Positions 19,377 to 28,373 of a stretch of 63,562 bases of DNA are shown here, piece by piece. This DNA comes from Mesorhizobium alhagi CCNWXJ12-2 (GTDB taxonomy: Bacteria; Pseudomonadota; Alphaproteobacteria; Rhizobiales; Rhizobiaceae): assembly GCF_000236565.1 (NCBI RefSeq), contig NZ_AHAM01000035.1:1-63562 (forward strand). The letters are read 5' to 3'. Positions within the stretch are counted from its first letter, which is position 1. Every line of letters starts with the position of its first letter. The position numbers and the translations under genes are program-made. The notes under the pieces are model-generated. The model had not been told where the DNA came from. It was given only the letters and a program-made list of their open reading frames with translations, and ran no database searches.

Positions 19377-19982
19377 ATGCCCGCAAAAGACGACTCGGTC
19401 GTAATAAAAAAATACGCCAACCGACGGCTCTACAATACGGGCACCAGCACTTATGTGACGCTGGAAGATCTGGCCGAGATGGTCAAGAGGGGCGAGGATT
19501 TCACCGTTCAGGATGCCAAGACCGGCGACGACATCACCCATCCGGTGCTGACTCAGATCATCTTCGAGCTGGAGAACAAGGACGGCCAGAACATGCTGCC
19601 GATCCCGTTCCTGCGCCAGCTCATCGCCTTCTACGGCGACCAGATGCAGATGATCGTGCCGAGTTTCCTCGAACAGTCGATGACGGCGTTCGCCAAGGAG
19701 CAGGAGCGTTTTCGCGAGCAGATGAAAGCGACGCTCGGCAAAGGCCCGATCGACATGATGAAGATGCCCGCGCCGCTGAAAGCGCTGGAGGAGCAGACGC
19801 GGCGCAACATGGAAATGTTCCAGAACGCCATGCGCCTGTTCACGCCCTTCCCGCCGGCCGGCTCCTCAGCTCCGCAGCCGCCGGAGCCTGAGAAGAAGGA
19901 AACCTCTCCGAAATCCGACGACCTTCAGGAACTGAAGGACCAGATCGCCGCCATGCAGCGCAAGATCGATTCTATGGGGTGA
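19377..19982 (+). CDS. phaR: Polyhydroxyalkanoate synthesis regulator PhaR (AniA)
   Basis: A DNA-binding repressor that also binds PHB granules and releases phasin and other carbon-storage genes when polymer accumulates. The 201-residue protein starts at ATG 19377, six nucleotides after GGGAGGA (an ATG at 19371 directly abuts it and is less likely). The N-terminal 65 residues are the hallmark PHB/PHA accumulation regulator domain (IKKYANRRLYNTGTSTYVTLEDLAEMV, GDDITHPVLTQIIFE). A helical region with FYGDQMQMIVPSFLEQSM follows, then a Pro-rich linker and a short C-terminal coiled coil (LQELKDQIAAMQRKID). It is divergent from phbAB. Confidence 0.96.
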   Translation: MPAKDDSVVIKKYANRRLYNTGTSTYVTLEDLAEMVKRGEDFTVQDAKTGDDITHPVLTQIIFELENKDGQNMLPIPFLRQLIAFYGDQMQMIVPSFLEQSMTAFAKEQERFREQMKATLGKGPIDMMKMPAPLKALEEQTRRNMEMFQNAMRLFTPFPPAGSSAPQPPEPEKKETSPKSDDLQELKDQIAAMQRKIDSMG

Positions 19983-20191
19983 GCCGCCGGTTCGCGGAAC
20001 GCGAATTCGCCATGCCGGTGGCATGGCGGAAGGCGAGCGAACGCCGGGACGCTGCGAAGCAGCGGGGACCCGGCAGGGAGCGTCCGGCGAAGCCGGCAAA
20101 AAGCCAACGATTTGGCTTTTTGAGCTTCGAACGCCCGGAGCCCTAGCGGCGGGCCGGGCAGGCCGCCGGTTCGCGGAACGCGAATTCGCCA
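19983..20191. repeat. Element bounded by two identical 30-bp direct repeats, with internal hairpin
   Basis: The same 30-bp sequence, beginning GCCGCCGGTTCGCGG, occurs at 19983-20012, immediately after the phaR stop, and at 20162-20191. Each copy contains the palindrome TTCGCG-GAA-CGCGAA. The 149 bp between them are GC-rich and hold a 9-bp stem at 20098-20121 (AAAAAGCCA / TGGCTTTTT). No convincing gene lies inside. It looks like a small non-coding mobile or repeated element, or a duplicated end. Confidence 0.65.
20098..20121. terminator. Bidirectional Rho-independent terminator-like hairpin
   Basis: AAAAAGCCA (20098-20106) pairs with TGGCTTTTT (20113-20121) over a 6-nt loop. A/T runs on both flanks allow it to end phaR transcription rightward and the VOC gene transcription leftward. 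Confidence 0.7.
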
Positions 20192-20203
20192 CTGCCGACA
20201 GGC

Positions 20204-20671
20204 TCAACCTCTCGCCGCTTCCAGCCCGGCAATATCGAACTTCACCATCTTGAGCATCGCTTCGGCAACCCGTTTGGCTTTATCGCGGTCTGGATCGTTC
20301 ATGAGTTCGCCGAGCCGCCTGGGCGCGATCTGCCAGGAAAGGCCCCAGCGGTCCTTCAGCCAGCCGCAATGCTCGGCCGAGCCGCCCTCCCTCAAAGCGT
20401 CCCACAGACGATCGATCTCGGCCTGGGTTTCGCATTCGACCATGACCGAGAAGCTGTGGTTGAACGGATCGAGCGGACCGGCCTCGATCGCCATGTAGCG
20501 CTGGTCGCCGAGCGTGAAGACTGCGATCTTGACGCTGCCCGCGGGTCCGCTCGGGTTGTCGGCGGGCACCGCCGAGACCCACTGGACCGACGAGCCGGAA
20601 ATGAGGGAGGTGTAGAAGCCGATTGCCGCCTCCATGTCCTTCTCGAACCAGAGATGTTGAGTAACCTTCAT
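20204..20671 (-). CDS. VOC family protein (PhnB-like / 3-demethylubiquinone-methyltransferase-like fold)
   Basis: A 155-residue protein of the vicinal-oxygen-chelate superfamily, PhnB-like branch. Typical features are the start KVTQHLWFEKDMEAAIGFYTSLI, the FTLGDQRYMAIEAG strand, FNHSFSVMVECETQAEIDRLWDAL and CGWLKDRWGLSWQIAP. The start is the ATG at 20671; the frame is open for another 96 codons upstream but that part is not conserved. These proteins are widespread and mostly of unknown reaction; the name 3-demethylubiquinone methyltransferase sometimes attached to them is doubtful. Confidence 0.88.
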   Translation of the reverse strand: MKVTQHLWFEKDMEAAIGFYTSLISGSSVQWVSAVPADNPSGPAGSVKIAVFTLGDQRYMAIEAGPLDPFNHSFSVMVECETQAEIDRLWDALREGGSAEHCGWLKDRWGLSWQIAPRRLGELMNDPDRDKAKRVAEAMLKMVKFDIAGLEAARG

Positions 20672-21405
20672 CGCGGTGATCCTTCCTTGAGATCGAGCCG
20701 AAACGGGCGCGGCGCGGAAAACCCGGACGCAGCCGCTTCTCGTTTCAAGGACGAACGACAAGGCGGCCTCCCGACAAATGCGACGATTTTCTTTGCCACG
20801 CGGCAGGGGAGTCCGCCGGGCTGCGTGGATAAATCCACCTCCATTCTGGCCGGTGGATCGAAGAAATCTTCCTTTGGGATCAACGGCTTGTAAAATTCTG
20901 GGAGAAATTTTTTTCACACCCCCAGCGCTTCCCGCACAATCCCCGGCAGTTTCTCCCACGGGAACGCCGGTCGCGACGGTGATCTGTGGGGAGGAACCGG
21001 CGCCTCAGGCCTGCCGCCAACGTAGCGGCAGGCCCGGGCAGGTTCCGTCCAAGGGTTCCCGCCGGGACACTACGGTCCCGGAGTGCTGGACGAGCACATA
21101 GGGCGGCCCGGGATCAGGTGGCCGCAGTCGGCTTCTGCCGCCGCCACCGTGAAGCCCAATGCCGATGAGGCGATGGGCTTCAGTCCCGGCAAACCGCACA
21201 GCGGAACGGACGGAAACGACAAAGCGCTGGCGGGGTGCGAGGACCGCGCCACGTTACATCTACTTTAGGAAGGCTCGGCCTCGCGCCCCGCTTCCCGACC
21301 ACTCCTTCGACCTCACCCTGAGCTTGTCGAAGGGTCGAAGGGTCGAAGGGTCGAAGGACAATAGCCAGACGCGAGAGCGGGCGTGGCAATGAGAAAGTGC
21401 GCCGG
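20672..21405. other. 734-bp gap without a confident gene
   Basis: No frame here looks like a conserved protein. On the minus strand a short frame ends in FPWEKLPGIVREALGV before a TGA near 20918, which looks like the tail of a coding sequence but has no recognisable upstream part, so it may be a relic. A 9-bp stem with 7-nt loop lies at 21009-21033. An 8-bp tandem repeat is at 21327-21358. The left part includes the promoter region of the VOC gene. Confidence 0.6.
21304..21358. repeat. CCTTCGA hairpin followed by an 8-bp tandem repeat
   Basis: CCTTCGA (21304-21310) pairs with TCGAAGG (21327-21333) around ACCTCACCCTGAGCTTG, an intergenic motif common in proteobacteria. The right arm is then expanded as four copies of TCGAAGGG (last one TCGAAGGA) from 21327 to 21358, a likely slippage expansion. 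Confidence 0.7.
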
Positions 21406-21813
21406 CTATCCCAGATGAACGTCGCGCCCGGAGGCGCGCAGGGACACGGAGAATCCCGCCAGCACGTCGACCAGGGTGATCACCATCAGCGTGAAGAACA
21501 CCGGATGGGCCGCGCCTTTGACCAGCAGGAACTCGACCAGGAAAGCCACGAACACGAAGGTGGAAAGCAGATGGTCGACCACCGAGGCGTTCGAGGTGCG
21601 CGTCGACTTCACGATCTCGACGAACAGCAGCAGGAGCGCGACGACGATCAGCGAAATGCCGAGCGTCATCGAAAACTCGCCGCCGGACATCATGGCGAAG
21701 GAGAATATCTCCGTCGCCCAGGGATCGCCTTCCGGACCGCCGCCGAAAAAGCCGGCCAGGCCCATATTGTAGAGAATGAACGGCACGATCAGCAGCGGAA
21801 TGCTCGAAAGCAT
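21406..21813 (-). CDS. Conserved hypothetical integral membrane protein, 4 TM
   Basis: A 135-residue protein from ATG 21813, preceded by GGGAG at proper spacing (an earlier in-frame ATG at 21834 lacks this). Four hydrophobic helices are visible: SSIPLLIVPFILYNMGLAGF, EFSMTLGISLIVVALLLLFVEIV, VVDHLLSTFVFVAFLVEFLLV and VFFTLMVITLVDVLAGFSVSL. The second helix ends in FVEIVKSTRTSN. I do not recognise a named family. It lies downstream of the mtgA-rpmF pair on the same strand, but a hairpin terminator separates it. Confidence 0.75.
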   Translation of the reverse strand: MLSSIPLLIVPFILYNMGLAGFFGGGPEGDPWATEIFSFAMMSGGEFSMTLGISLIVVALLLLFVEIVKSTRTSNASVVDHLLSTFVFVAFLVEFLLVKGAAHPVFFTLMVITLVDVLAGFSVSLRASGRDVHLG

Positions 21814-21830
21814 TGGAATTCTCCCACCTA

Positions 21831-21873
21831 GCATGATCCTGAAAAGTTGCAGACTTTTCAGATCAGATCATGC
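21831..21873. repeat. GCATGATC-type palindromic repeat
   Basis: GCATGATC-CTGAAAAGT at 21831-21847 faces ACTTTTCAG-ATCA-GATCATGC at 21853-21873, an imperfect hairpin with a 4-nt bulge. GCATGATC palindromes with a GAAAA segment are a very common intergenic repeat in Rhizobiales. Confidence 0.7.
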
Positions 21874-21940
21874 GCTCAGCTCTGTACAACGGCCCTATTG
21901 GGGGCGGAATTCTCCCGCGTCAAGCACCGGCAACCCAAAC

Positions 21941-21965
21941 GAAAAAGACCGGCGCTTGGCCGGTC
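21941..21965 (-). terminator. Rho-independent terminator of rpmF
   Basis: On the minus strand GACCGG (21965-21960) and CCGGTC (21952-21947) form a stem around CCAAGCG, followed by TTTTTC. It lies 34 bp after the rpmF stop codon. Confidence 0.75.
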
Positions 21966-21998
21966 CTTATTCGTCGAGGCATGAAACGCCGTAGGCGC

Positions 21999-22181
21999 TC
22001 AGCTTTCCTTCGGCGTCAGAACCTGGCGGCCGCGATACATGCCGGTCTTCAGGTCGATGTGATGCGGGCGGCGCATCTCACCGGAATTCTTGTCCTCGAC
22101 ATAGGTCGGGGCCTTCAGCGCATCGGCCGAACGGCGCATGCCGCGCTTGGACGGCGAAGTTTTTCGTTTTGGCACAGCCAT
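21999..22181 (-). CDS. rpmF: 50S ribosomal protein L32
   Basis: A 60-residue L32 with the invariant [21 protein letters not shown] start and [19 protein letters not shown] end. The zinc-binding cysteines found in some L32 proteins are absent, as is usual in alphaproteobacteria (the zinc-independent form). The start is the ATG at 22181; the longer open frame to 22388 overlaps mtgA and is not real. It follows mtgA on the same strand, about 187 bp after its stop. Confidence 0.97.
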   Translation of the reverse strand: MAVPKRKTSPSKRGMRRSADALKAPTYVEDKNSGEMRRPHHIDLKTGMYRGRQVLTPKES

Positions 22182-22368
22182 GGAATTGCTCCATCTATCG
22201 GTAAAGGCCCGGCATGCTCTCGTTGAAGAGCCGTGCGATCCGGGCCGGAATCTGAGAAAGTCGGCGAGCCTATACACGGCAAAGCCGCGATTGACCAGCC
22301 CGCCGCGAAATTTTTTGGCGCATGCGGCGCTATGCCCGCCGATCCGCCAGCGGCCCTCGGGGCGACGC

Positions 22369-23118
22369 CTATTGGAGACAGCGCACATAGCCGCCCGACC
22401 TTGCCGCCCGCCGCTGGATCGTGTTGGCGAGGCGCTTCAGGCCAGGGCCGGGCCGGGCGGGGTCGCGGGCGGCCGGATTGGGCAGCGTGACCGCCAGCAG
22501 GGCCGCCTGGCGCGGGGTCAGCCTGCTGGCCGGTACGCCGAAATGGTGCTGCGCGGCGGCCTCGATGCCGTAGACGTTGGGCGCCCATTCCGCGATGTTC
22601 AGATAGATTTCCATGATCCGCCACTTGGGCATCACGATATCGAAATAGACCGCCAGCGGCAGTTCGAGCGCCTTTCGCACCACTGAGCGGCCGTTCCACA
22701 GATAGAGGTTCTTCACCGTCTGCATGGGGATCGTGGAAGCGCCGCGGGTCGCCTCGCCGGCCAGCGCGTCGTCGAGCACCACTTTTAATTCGCCGAGGTC
22801 GATGCCGTGATGCGAGCAGAACTGCCCGTCCTCCGACATGATGACGGAATGGGCGAGCACCGGCGCGATGTCTTCAAGCGGCACCCAGCGCCGGTCATAG
22901 CCCGAAAAGGTCGCCAGGTCCTTCAGCATCAGCGTCGAGACCGGATGCACGAAGGGCGCGAGATAAACGAACGTCAGGACCACCGGCAGAAGCGCGAGCA
23001 GGATCGCGGCCGTCACGGCGCGGCGGAACCACAGGCCTGTCGCGGCGCGCGATCTTCGTCTCCGCTTCGGCGCCATCGCCAGCCTTTCGGTCTCGGGATC
23101 GACTATCGGTTCGTCCAA
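22369..23118 (-). CDS. mtgA: Monofunctional biosynthetic peptidoglycan transglycosylase
   Basis: MtgA polymerises lipid II into glycan strands at the outer face of the inner membrane. The 249-residue GT51 protein has a basic N-terminus, one membrane anchor ([21 protein letters not shown], about 34-54) and the transglycosylase motifs: the catalytic glutamate in [42 protein letters not shown] and [14 protein letters not shown]. There is no transpeptidase domain, which defines MtgA. It is divergent from ispA with 129 bp between starts. Confidence 0.96.
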   Translation of the reverse strand: MDEPIVDPETERLAMAPKRRRRSRAATGLWFRRAVTAAILLALLPVVLTFVYLAPFVHPVSTLMLKDLATFSGYDRRWVPLEDIAPVLAHSVIMSEDGQFCSHHGIDLGELKVVLDDALAGEATRGASTIPMQTVKNLYLWNGRSVVRKALELPLAVYFDIVMPKWRIMEIYLNIAEWAPNVYGIEAAAQHHFGVPASRLTPRQAALLAVTLPNPAARDPARPGPGLKRLANTIQRRAARSGGYVRCLQ

Positions 23119-23247
23119 GCCGCCTGCCTCTGCCTCTCTCTTCCACCCGGCATAATGGTGCTTGGCCTCCCACGCAATGTCCGAGCCGGCAACCGGCGCG
23201 ATTGCGGACGCTTGACCGGGTGCGTTATTGCCGTAAACGGTCGGATC

Positions 23248-24189
23248 ATGACGATTTCAGCCGATTTTCCGTTCGAGGCAATTCTCGAGTCGCGCGCCGA
23301 ACAGGTAGAGGCGCTGCTGCGGCGGCTGCTTGACGACCGCGCCCGCAGCGGCGAGATCGCGCGGCCGGCAAGCCTGATGGCGGCGATGCGGCACGGCGTG
23401 CTCAATGGCGGCAAGCGGCTGCGGCCTTTCCTGGTGCTGGAAAGCGCTGCCCTCTTCGATGCTGAATCCAGCGGCGAAGCCGCACTGCGGGCCGCCGCGG
23501 CGCTGGAATGCGTGCACTGCTACTCGCTGATTCATGACGATCTGCCGGCGATGGACGATGACGATCTGCGCCGCGGTCAGCCGACCGTCCATAGGGCCTT
23601 CGACGAGGCGACCGCCATCCTCGCCGGCGACGGCCTGCTGACGCTGGCCTTCGACATACTGGCCGATGACGCAGCGGCCGAACCGACTGACGGGGCGCTT
23701 TCGGCGCAGACGCGGCTCGACCTTGTCCTTGGCCTTGCGCGCGCCGCAGGCGCCGGCGGCATGGTGGGAGGACAGGCGCTCGACCTGCAGGCCGAGCACA
23801 CGCCGCCGGACGAGACCGGCATAATCACGCTGCAAGCTATGAAGACCGGCGCATTGATCCGCTTTGCCTGCGAGGCCGGCGCGATCGTCAGCAGTGCGCC
23901 GGCACCGGATCGCGAGCGACTGGCCGAATTCGGCTCGGCCATCGGGCTGGCCTTCCAGCTCGCCGACGATCTTCTCGATCTTACCGCCAATGCCGAAACC
24001 ATGGGCAAGGCGACCGGCAAGGACCAGGCGGCGGGCAAGGCGACGCTGGCGGCGCTGCACGGCGTGGATTGGGCACGCAGCCAGCTTTCCGGCCTGATCG
24101 AACAGGCGCATGCGATACTGGAACCCTATGGCGAGCGCGCAGCGGTTCTGAAGTCGGCCGCAAGCTTCATAGCCGACCGGCGCAACTGA
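23248..24189 (+). CDS. ispA: Farnesyl diphosphate synthase (short-chain polyprenyl synthetase)
   Basis: This enzyme adds isopentenyl diphosphate to make geranyl and farnesyl diphosphate for undecaprenol, quinones and hopanoids. The 313-residue protein starts at ATG 23248; upstream in-frame sequence belongs to the mtgA antisense region. The first aspartate-rich motif is [10 protein letters not shown] at 97-106 with the two-residue insertion typical of bacterial FPP synthases, preceded by NGGKRLRP. The second is LADDLLD near residue 235, followed by [14 protein letters not shown]. Length and motif type fit farnesyl rather than longer-chain products. Confidence 0.95.
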   Translation: MTISADFPFEAILESRAEQVEALLRRLLDDRARSGEIARPASLMAAMRHGVLNGGKRLRPFLVLESAALFDAESSGEAALRAAAALECVHCYSLIHDDLPAMDDDDLRRGQPTVHRAFDEATAILAGDGLLTLAFDILADDAAAEPTDGALSAQTRLDLVLGLARAAGAGGMVGGQALDLQAEHTPPDETGIITLQAMKTGALIRFACEAGAIVSSAPAPDRERLAEFGSAIGLAFQLADDLLDLTANAETMGKATGKDQAAGKATLAALHGVDWARSQLSGLIEQAHAILEPYGERAAVLKSAASFIADRRN

Positions 24190-24307
24190 CCGGCACTTCC
24201 ATCGCAGCGTTGCTTTGCGCTTAGCGGGCAATATTGGCCCAGAGCCTTGCGCTTGAACGCTTCTTTAATGGTAATGAGGCGTAATCCGGATCTGTAAAAT
24301 TTTGCGT

Positions 24308-26662
24308 ATGAGTCCGGAGAGTGCGTTGCCAGACTATTCATCGTTTATCCGGTCGATCCGGATCCGGTATCTTTCCGGGCTGCTTGCCTTCGCGCTGACC
24401 TCCGGCGTGATCATGTATGCGCTGAACGGCGTCAACGCCTTCCGGCATGACATAGACGAGATCAGCGAGCAGATGGTCTCGCTCGCGCGCGATCTGCGCA
24501 ACGCCACCAACTTCGCCGAGACAACCACCACGGCATGGCGCGCCGAGACGCGCGACGCGCTGAAATCGGCTGCCCACGGCCATGCCGAGCGGCTGAACGC
24601 CAGCATCGAGACGCTTACCGCGGCCGTTTCAAATGTCAGGCCGCGCTTGTCCAAGCGGGCCGCGGACGAACTCGATTCTGCCTCCGTCAATGGCGACCTG
24701 TTCTGGTCTGCCCGCGATATGATCCGCAATCTGGGCGTGGTGGCTACTGCCCAGACCCCGAGCGAAGCCGCCTATCGCGAGATCGACAACCAGAACAAGT
24801 TTTTTGCCCAGCCGTCGCTAATCCGGGCAGGGGCAGCGCTGGATGCTGAACACAAGCTGGTCGAGGCGCAGGGCAACAGGTTGCTGCTCTGGGCGAGCAC
24901 CGCATTGCTGGCGGTGATCGCGGGCGTCGCCATCTGGATATTCCGTCCGATGGAAAAGGCGATTCGCCGGGCTTTCGCCCAATCCTCGGAATCGCTGTTC
25001 AAGGCCGAGGCGGCCGACCGCGCCAAATCCGAATTCCTGGCCAATATGAGCCACGAGATCCGCACGCCGATGAATGGCGTGCTCGGCATGGCCGAACTCC
25101 TGGCCAAGACCGAGCTCACGCCGCGCCAGAAGACTTTCACCGAGGTCATCGTCAAATCCGGCAATGCGCTGATCACCATCATCAACGACATTCTCGATTT
25201 CTCGAAGATCAATGCCGGCCAGTTGACGCTTGATCCCGCGCCGTTCCGGCTGGCCGAGGCGGTCGAAGATGTCGCCACGCTGATGTCGGCCCGTGTCGCC
25301 GAGAAGAACCTCGAACTTATCGTCCGCGTCGATCCGCGCCTGCCCAGCGACCTGATTGGCGATGTCGGCCGCCTCCGCCAGATCGTCACCAACATGGTCG
25401 GCAATGCGGTGAAATTCACCGAAAAAGGCCATGTGCTGATCGATGTCTCCGGCGAGGTGGTCGACGAGACGGTCCAGCTCAAGGTGCGCGTAGAGGATAC
25501 CGGCATCGGCATACCGGCCGACAAGCTGCAGACGGTGTTCGAGAAATTCGCGCAGGTCGATGGTTCGTCGACCCGCCGCCATGAAGGCACCGGGCTCGGG
25601 CTCGCGATCGCCGCCCGGCTGGTCGACCTGATGGGCGGCACGATCGGCATCGAGAGCGAGGTCGGCCGCGGCTCCGTATTCTGGTTCGCAGTTCCGCTGC
25701 CGGTGCATGCCGCCGGCGCGAAGAACGAAATCGTCCCGGTCGACGTCACCGGCGCGCGTGTGCTGGTCATCGACGACAATCCGGTCAACCGCGAGATACT
25801 TCTCGAGCAGTTGAGAAGCTGGGGCTTCGATTGCGCGGCCGCCGAAAGCGGCGCTGTCGGCCTCGCCTTCCTCGACCGCGCCAGCCAACTCGGCGCGGCG
25901 GTGGACTGCGTCATCCTCGACTACCAGATGCCCGGCATGAGCGGCGCCGATGTCGCGAAGGCGATAAGCTCCGACGCCCGGCTCTCCAGCATTCCCGTAG
26001 TGCTTCTGACCTCGGTCGACCATATCGATTTCGGCCGGCTGGTCGTCGAATACGGAATCGCCGCGCATCTTACCAAGCCTGCCCGCTCGGCCATGCTTCT
26101 CGGCACGGTGATCGCAGTGATCCAGCGCGCCCGCACCAATGTCGGCAAGGCGCACTTCGTCCGCGAGCCGGTGCAGCAGTTGCAGAACGCCGTCGCGTCA
26201 GCCTTCACGACACTGCGCGGCGGGCCCGCCGCTGGTTCCGAACGCGATGCGGCTCCTGCCGGCAATGCGCCGCTCGACATTCTGGTCGCCGAGGACAATG
26301 AGGTGAACCAGATGGTATTCGGGCAGATACTTTCCGGCCTCGGCCTCTCCTATCGCATCGCCGCCAATGGTCGCACCGCCGTCGAGATGTACCGCTCGCT
26401 GCAACCGAAGCTGATCCTGATGGATGTTTCGATGCCGGAAATGAACGGCTACGAGGCCGCGCACGCCATCCGGGAGTTCGAGAAATCCACCGGCGCGCAC
26501 ATCCCCATCATCGGCGTCACCGCGCATGCGCTGAAGGGCGACCGCGAGAAGTGCTTGGAAGCCGGCATGGACGATTACATCCCGAAGCCCGTCTCCCCCG
26601 ACCGCCTCGGCGCCAAGATCGGCTCTTGGCTCAGCGAAACCGCGCTGGCGAAAACGGCGTGA
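24308..26662 (+). CDS. Hybrid sensor histidine kinase with two receiver domains
   Basis: A 784-residue membrane-bound hybrid kinase (ATG 24308; an in-frame TTG lies at 24302). Order: TM1 (about 22-40), periplasmic helical sensor region to about 190, TM2 (about 193-211), HisKA with phospho-histidine in [10 protein letters not shown] (His about 249), HATPase with [18 protein letters not shown] and GTGLGLAI, then receiver 1 ([12 protein letters not shown], phospho-Asp in [12 protein letters not shown]) and receiver 2 ([12 protein letters not shown], phospho-Asp in [12 protein letters not shown]). There is no Hpt domain, so a separate phosphotransferase is needed. The signal is unknown and no dedicated response regulator is adjacent. 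Confidence 0.93.
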   Translation: MSPESALPDYSSFIRSIRIRYLSGLLAFALTSGVIMYALNGVNAFRHDIDEISEQMVSLARDLRNATNFAETTTTAWRAETRDALKSAAHGHAERLNASIETLTAAVSNVRPRLSKRAADELDSASVNGDLFWSARDMIRNLGVVATAQTPSEAAYREIDNQNKFFAQPSLIRAGAALDAEHKLVEAQGNRLLLWASTALLAVIAGVAIWIFRPMEKAIRRAFAQSSESLFKAEAADRAKSEFLANMSHEIRTPMNGVLGMAELLAKTELTPRQKTFTEVIVKSGNALITIINDILDFSKINAGQLTLDPAPFRLAEAVEDVATLMSARVAEKNLELIVRVDPRLPSDLIGDVGRLRQIVTNMVGNAVKFTEKGHVLIDVSGEVVDETVQLKVRVEDTGIGIPADKLQTVFEKFAQVDGSSTRRHEGTGLGLAIAARLVDLMGGTIGIESEVGRGSVFWFAVPLPVHAAGAKNEIVPVDVTGARVLVIDDNPVNREILLEQLRSWGFDCAAAESGAVGLAFLDRASQLGAAVDCVILDYQMPGMSGADVAKAISSDARLSSIPVVLLTSVDHIDFGRLVVEYGIAAHLTKPARSAMLLGTVIAVIQRARTNVGKAHFVREPVQQLQNAVASAFTTLRGGPAAGSERDAAPAGNAPLDILVAEDNEVNQMVFGQILSGLGLSYRIAANGRTAVEMYRSLQPKLILMDVSMPEMNGYEAAHAIREFEKSTGAHIPIIGVTAHALKGDREKCLEAGMDDYIPKPVSPDRLGAKIGSWLSETALAKTA

Positions 26663-26683
26663 AGGTCACCGACAAACAAACGA

Positions 26684-27439
26684 TCAGCGCAAGCGGCCGA
26701 TCGGGATGATCTCCGGCGAGGTTTGGCAACAGGCTCCGCCCAGCCAGTCGCCGAGCCATTCTTCGACAATGAGGCCGGCGCCGTCCATCATCTCGGCTAG
26801 AGCTTCCCTGGTCGGGAACGATATGTCCGATTTGGCCGAGAGCCGCCGCCCGCTCGCCAAAAGCTCATAGTGAGTCTCGTAAGTCACGATACCCGTGGCT
26901 GCGTCCCGCGCCGTATCGTTCCATGCTTTGACTGCCCCAAGCCGCGGATGCTCAAGGATTCGTTCCGACTGTTGCGGATTCCAGTCCCGCCACTCCTCCA
27001 TGCGGGGATTTCGGCTGTCGAAGATGAAACGTCCGCCGGGTGCGAGATGATGGGCGATGGTTTGCAGGACGGCCTTCTGGTCTGCTTCTGTCAGAAATAC
27101 CTGGAAGGCATGTCCCGTCAAAAGCACCAGATCGAACTTCCGCCCAAGCCGGACATCTCGCGCATCCGCTTCGACCCAATTGACCTTTTGCCCGCCCGGT
27201 TTGTGCCGGGCGATCTCGAGCATGGCGGCTGCAGGATCGACGCCCGTGACGGATCTATCGTTCGCCAGGGCTGCCGCGAGCTGGCCGGTGCCGCATCCAA
27301 GATCAAGGACCGATTGCCTGCCTTCCGCCAGCCGAAGGCAATACGCCTGGTCCGCGCCTCCTTCATTCTCGATATCGTAGAACTGCACGAGGTCCGGGTC
27401 GCTGTAGAGACGGTCGTCGTTCGATTCGCTATAGGGCAT
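26684..27439 (-). CDS. Class I SAM-dependent methyltransferase
   Basis: A 251-residue protein with the Rossmann-type methyltransferase core. Motif I is VLDLGCGTGQLAAAL, followed by VTGVDPAAAMLEIAR, VNWVEADARDV, FDLVLLTGHAFQVFL and LAPGGRFIFDSRNP. The start is the ATG at 27439, which gives PYSESNDDRLYSDPDLVQFYD as in related proteins. The upstream open frame overlaps the lytic transglycosylase gene and is not conserved. The methyl acceptor is unknown. It is transcribed toward the hybrid kinase gene, with 21 bp between stops. Confidence 0.88.
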   Translation of the reverse strand: MPYSESNDDRLYSDPDLVQFYDIENEGGADQAYCLRLAEGRQSVLDLGCGTGQLAAALANDRSVTGVDPAAAMLEIARHKPGGQKVNWVEADARDVRLGRKFDLVLLTGHAFQVFLTEADQKAVLQTIAHHLAPGGRFIFDSRNPRMEEWRDWNPQQSERILEHPRLGAVKAWNDTARDAATGIVTYETHYELLASGRRLSAKSDISFPTREALAEMMDGAGLIVEEWLGDWLGGACCQTSPEIIPIGRLR

Positions 27440-27506
27440 CCAAAATCCAAATCTGGGCGCGGTGGCCTGCTCACTAGCACCATAATGGCGGGCCAGAAAC
27501 GCCCAT

Positions 27507-28370
27507 CTACCGGTTCCGCACCACGATACATGACCCGCCGGCGCCGCGCAGTTGTTGGCAGATGATGTCGGCATTGGCGCGGTTGTCGACGCCGATCCTG
27601 ACCGCATAGATGCCGCGGCGGCCGATCGGCGTGCGCACACGGCTGACGACCGGCTCGTATTCGGCAAGCAGGGCTGAAAATCGCCCTTTCAGGCGCTGCC
27701 ACTGCTTTATCGCGGCCGCGCGGCGGAAATTTCCCGCCACCTGGACGCCCCAGGGCTTTACATTGACGGTAGCCATGGCGACCACCGCGGACTGGATCGC
27801 CGGCAATCGGCGGCATGCGTCGCGAAAGGATGATTTCGGGTCGAGCGGCCGGATCGTTCCAGCGTATGTCACATTCGTGAAATTGTCGGCGTACTCGCCC
27901 ATGATGTCGAGGACGTAGTCTTCGGTCTCGATCGGCAGGAACCCGCCCGACTTTAACCAGCGCGAAACGCGGTTCTCGCCGGCATTGTAGGCAGCCGCCG
28001 CAAGCCCGAGATTTCCGAAGCCCGATCTCAACTCACCGAGGTATCGCGCCGAGGCCGGTATTGCCTTTTCGATGTCGAAACTGTCGTCGAGGCCGCGCAG
28101 TGCAGCCGTGCCCGGCATGAATTGGGCGATGCCTTCGGCGCCCGCGGGGCTGACGGCGTTGGGGTCGAAGCGGCTCTCCTTCCAGATCAGCCGCGCGAAA
28201 AACTCCTTGGGAAGGTTGTTGCGTTCGGCATGGATTTCGATCAGGTCGCAAACCCGGTCGATCGTAACGGGCGGCGGTGCGAGCGCCGATGACGGCTCAG
28301 CCCCAGCCGGAGCTGCGGCCGCGAGGAGCACTGCAGAGACCAGGCGCAGCGTTCGCCGGGCGGCCCGCAT
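27507..28370 (-). CDS. Lytic transglycosylase with C-terminal SPOR domain
   Basis: A secreted 287-residue murein hydrolase that cleaves glycan strands non-hydrolytically. It has a signal peptide (LRLVSAVLLAAAAPAGAE) and a Slt-type catalytic domain (about 40-165) with the catalytic glutamate in IWKESRFDPNAVSPAGAEGIAQFMPGTA and the AAYNAGENRVSRWL motif. A SPOR-like domain (about 205-285, WGVQVAGNFRRAAAIKQWQRL, YAVRIGVDNRANADIICQQL) would bind denuded glycans at the division site. It lies 3 bp after the ispG stop-side gene order on the same strand, so it is probably co-transcribed with ispG. Confidence 0.92.
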   Translation of the reverse strand: MRAARRTLRLVSAVLLAAAAPAGAEPSSALAPPPVTIDRVCDLIEIHAERNNLPKEFFARLIWKESRFDPNAVSPAGAEGIAQFMPGTAALRGLDDSFDIEKAIPASARYLGELRSGFGNLGLAAAAYNAGENRVSRWLKSGGFLPIETEDYVLDIMGEYADNFTNVTYAGTIRPLDPKSSFRDACRRLPAIQSAVVAMATVNVKPWGVQVAGNFRRAAAIKQWQRLKGRFSALLAEYEPVVSRVRTPIGRRGIYAVRIGVDNRANADIICQQLRGAGGSCIVVRNR

Positions 28371-28373
28371 CTT

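Noticed and set aside
20884-21290. RNase P RNA, tmRNA, SRP RNA or cobalamin riboswitch
   Set aside because: None of the invariant core sequences of these RNAs was found on either strand; only generic GC-rich hairpins are present.
21327-21358. CRISPR-like short repeat
   Set aside because: The 8-bp TCGAAGGG units are directly tandem with no spacers.
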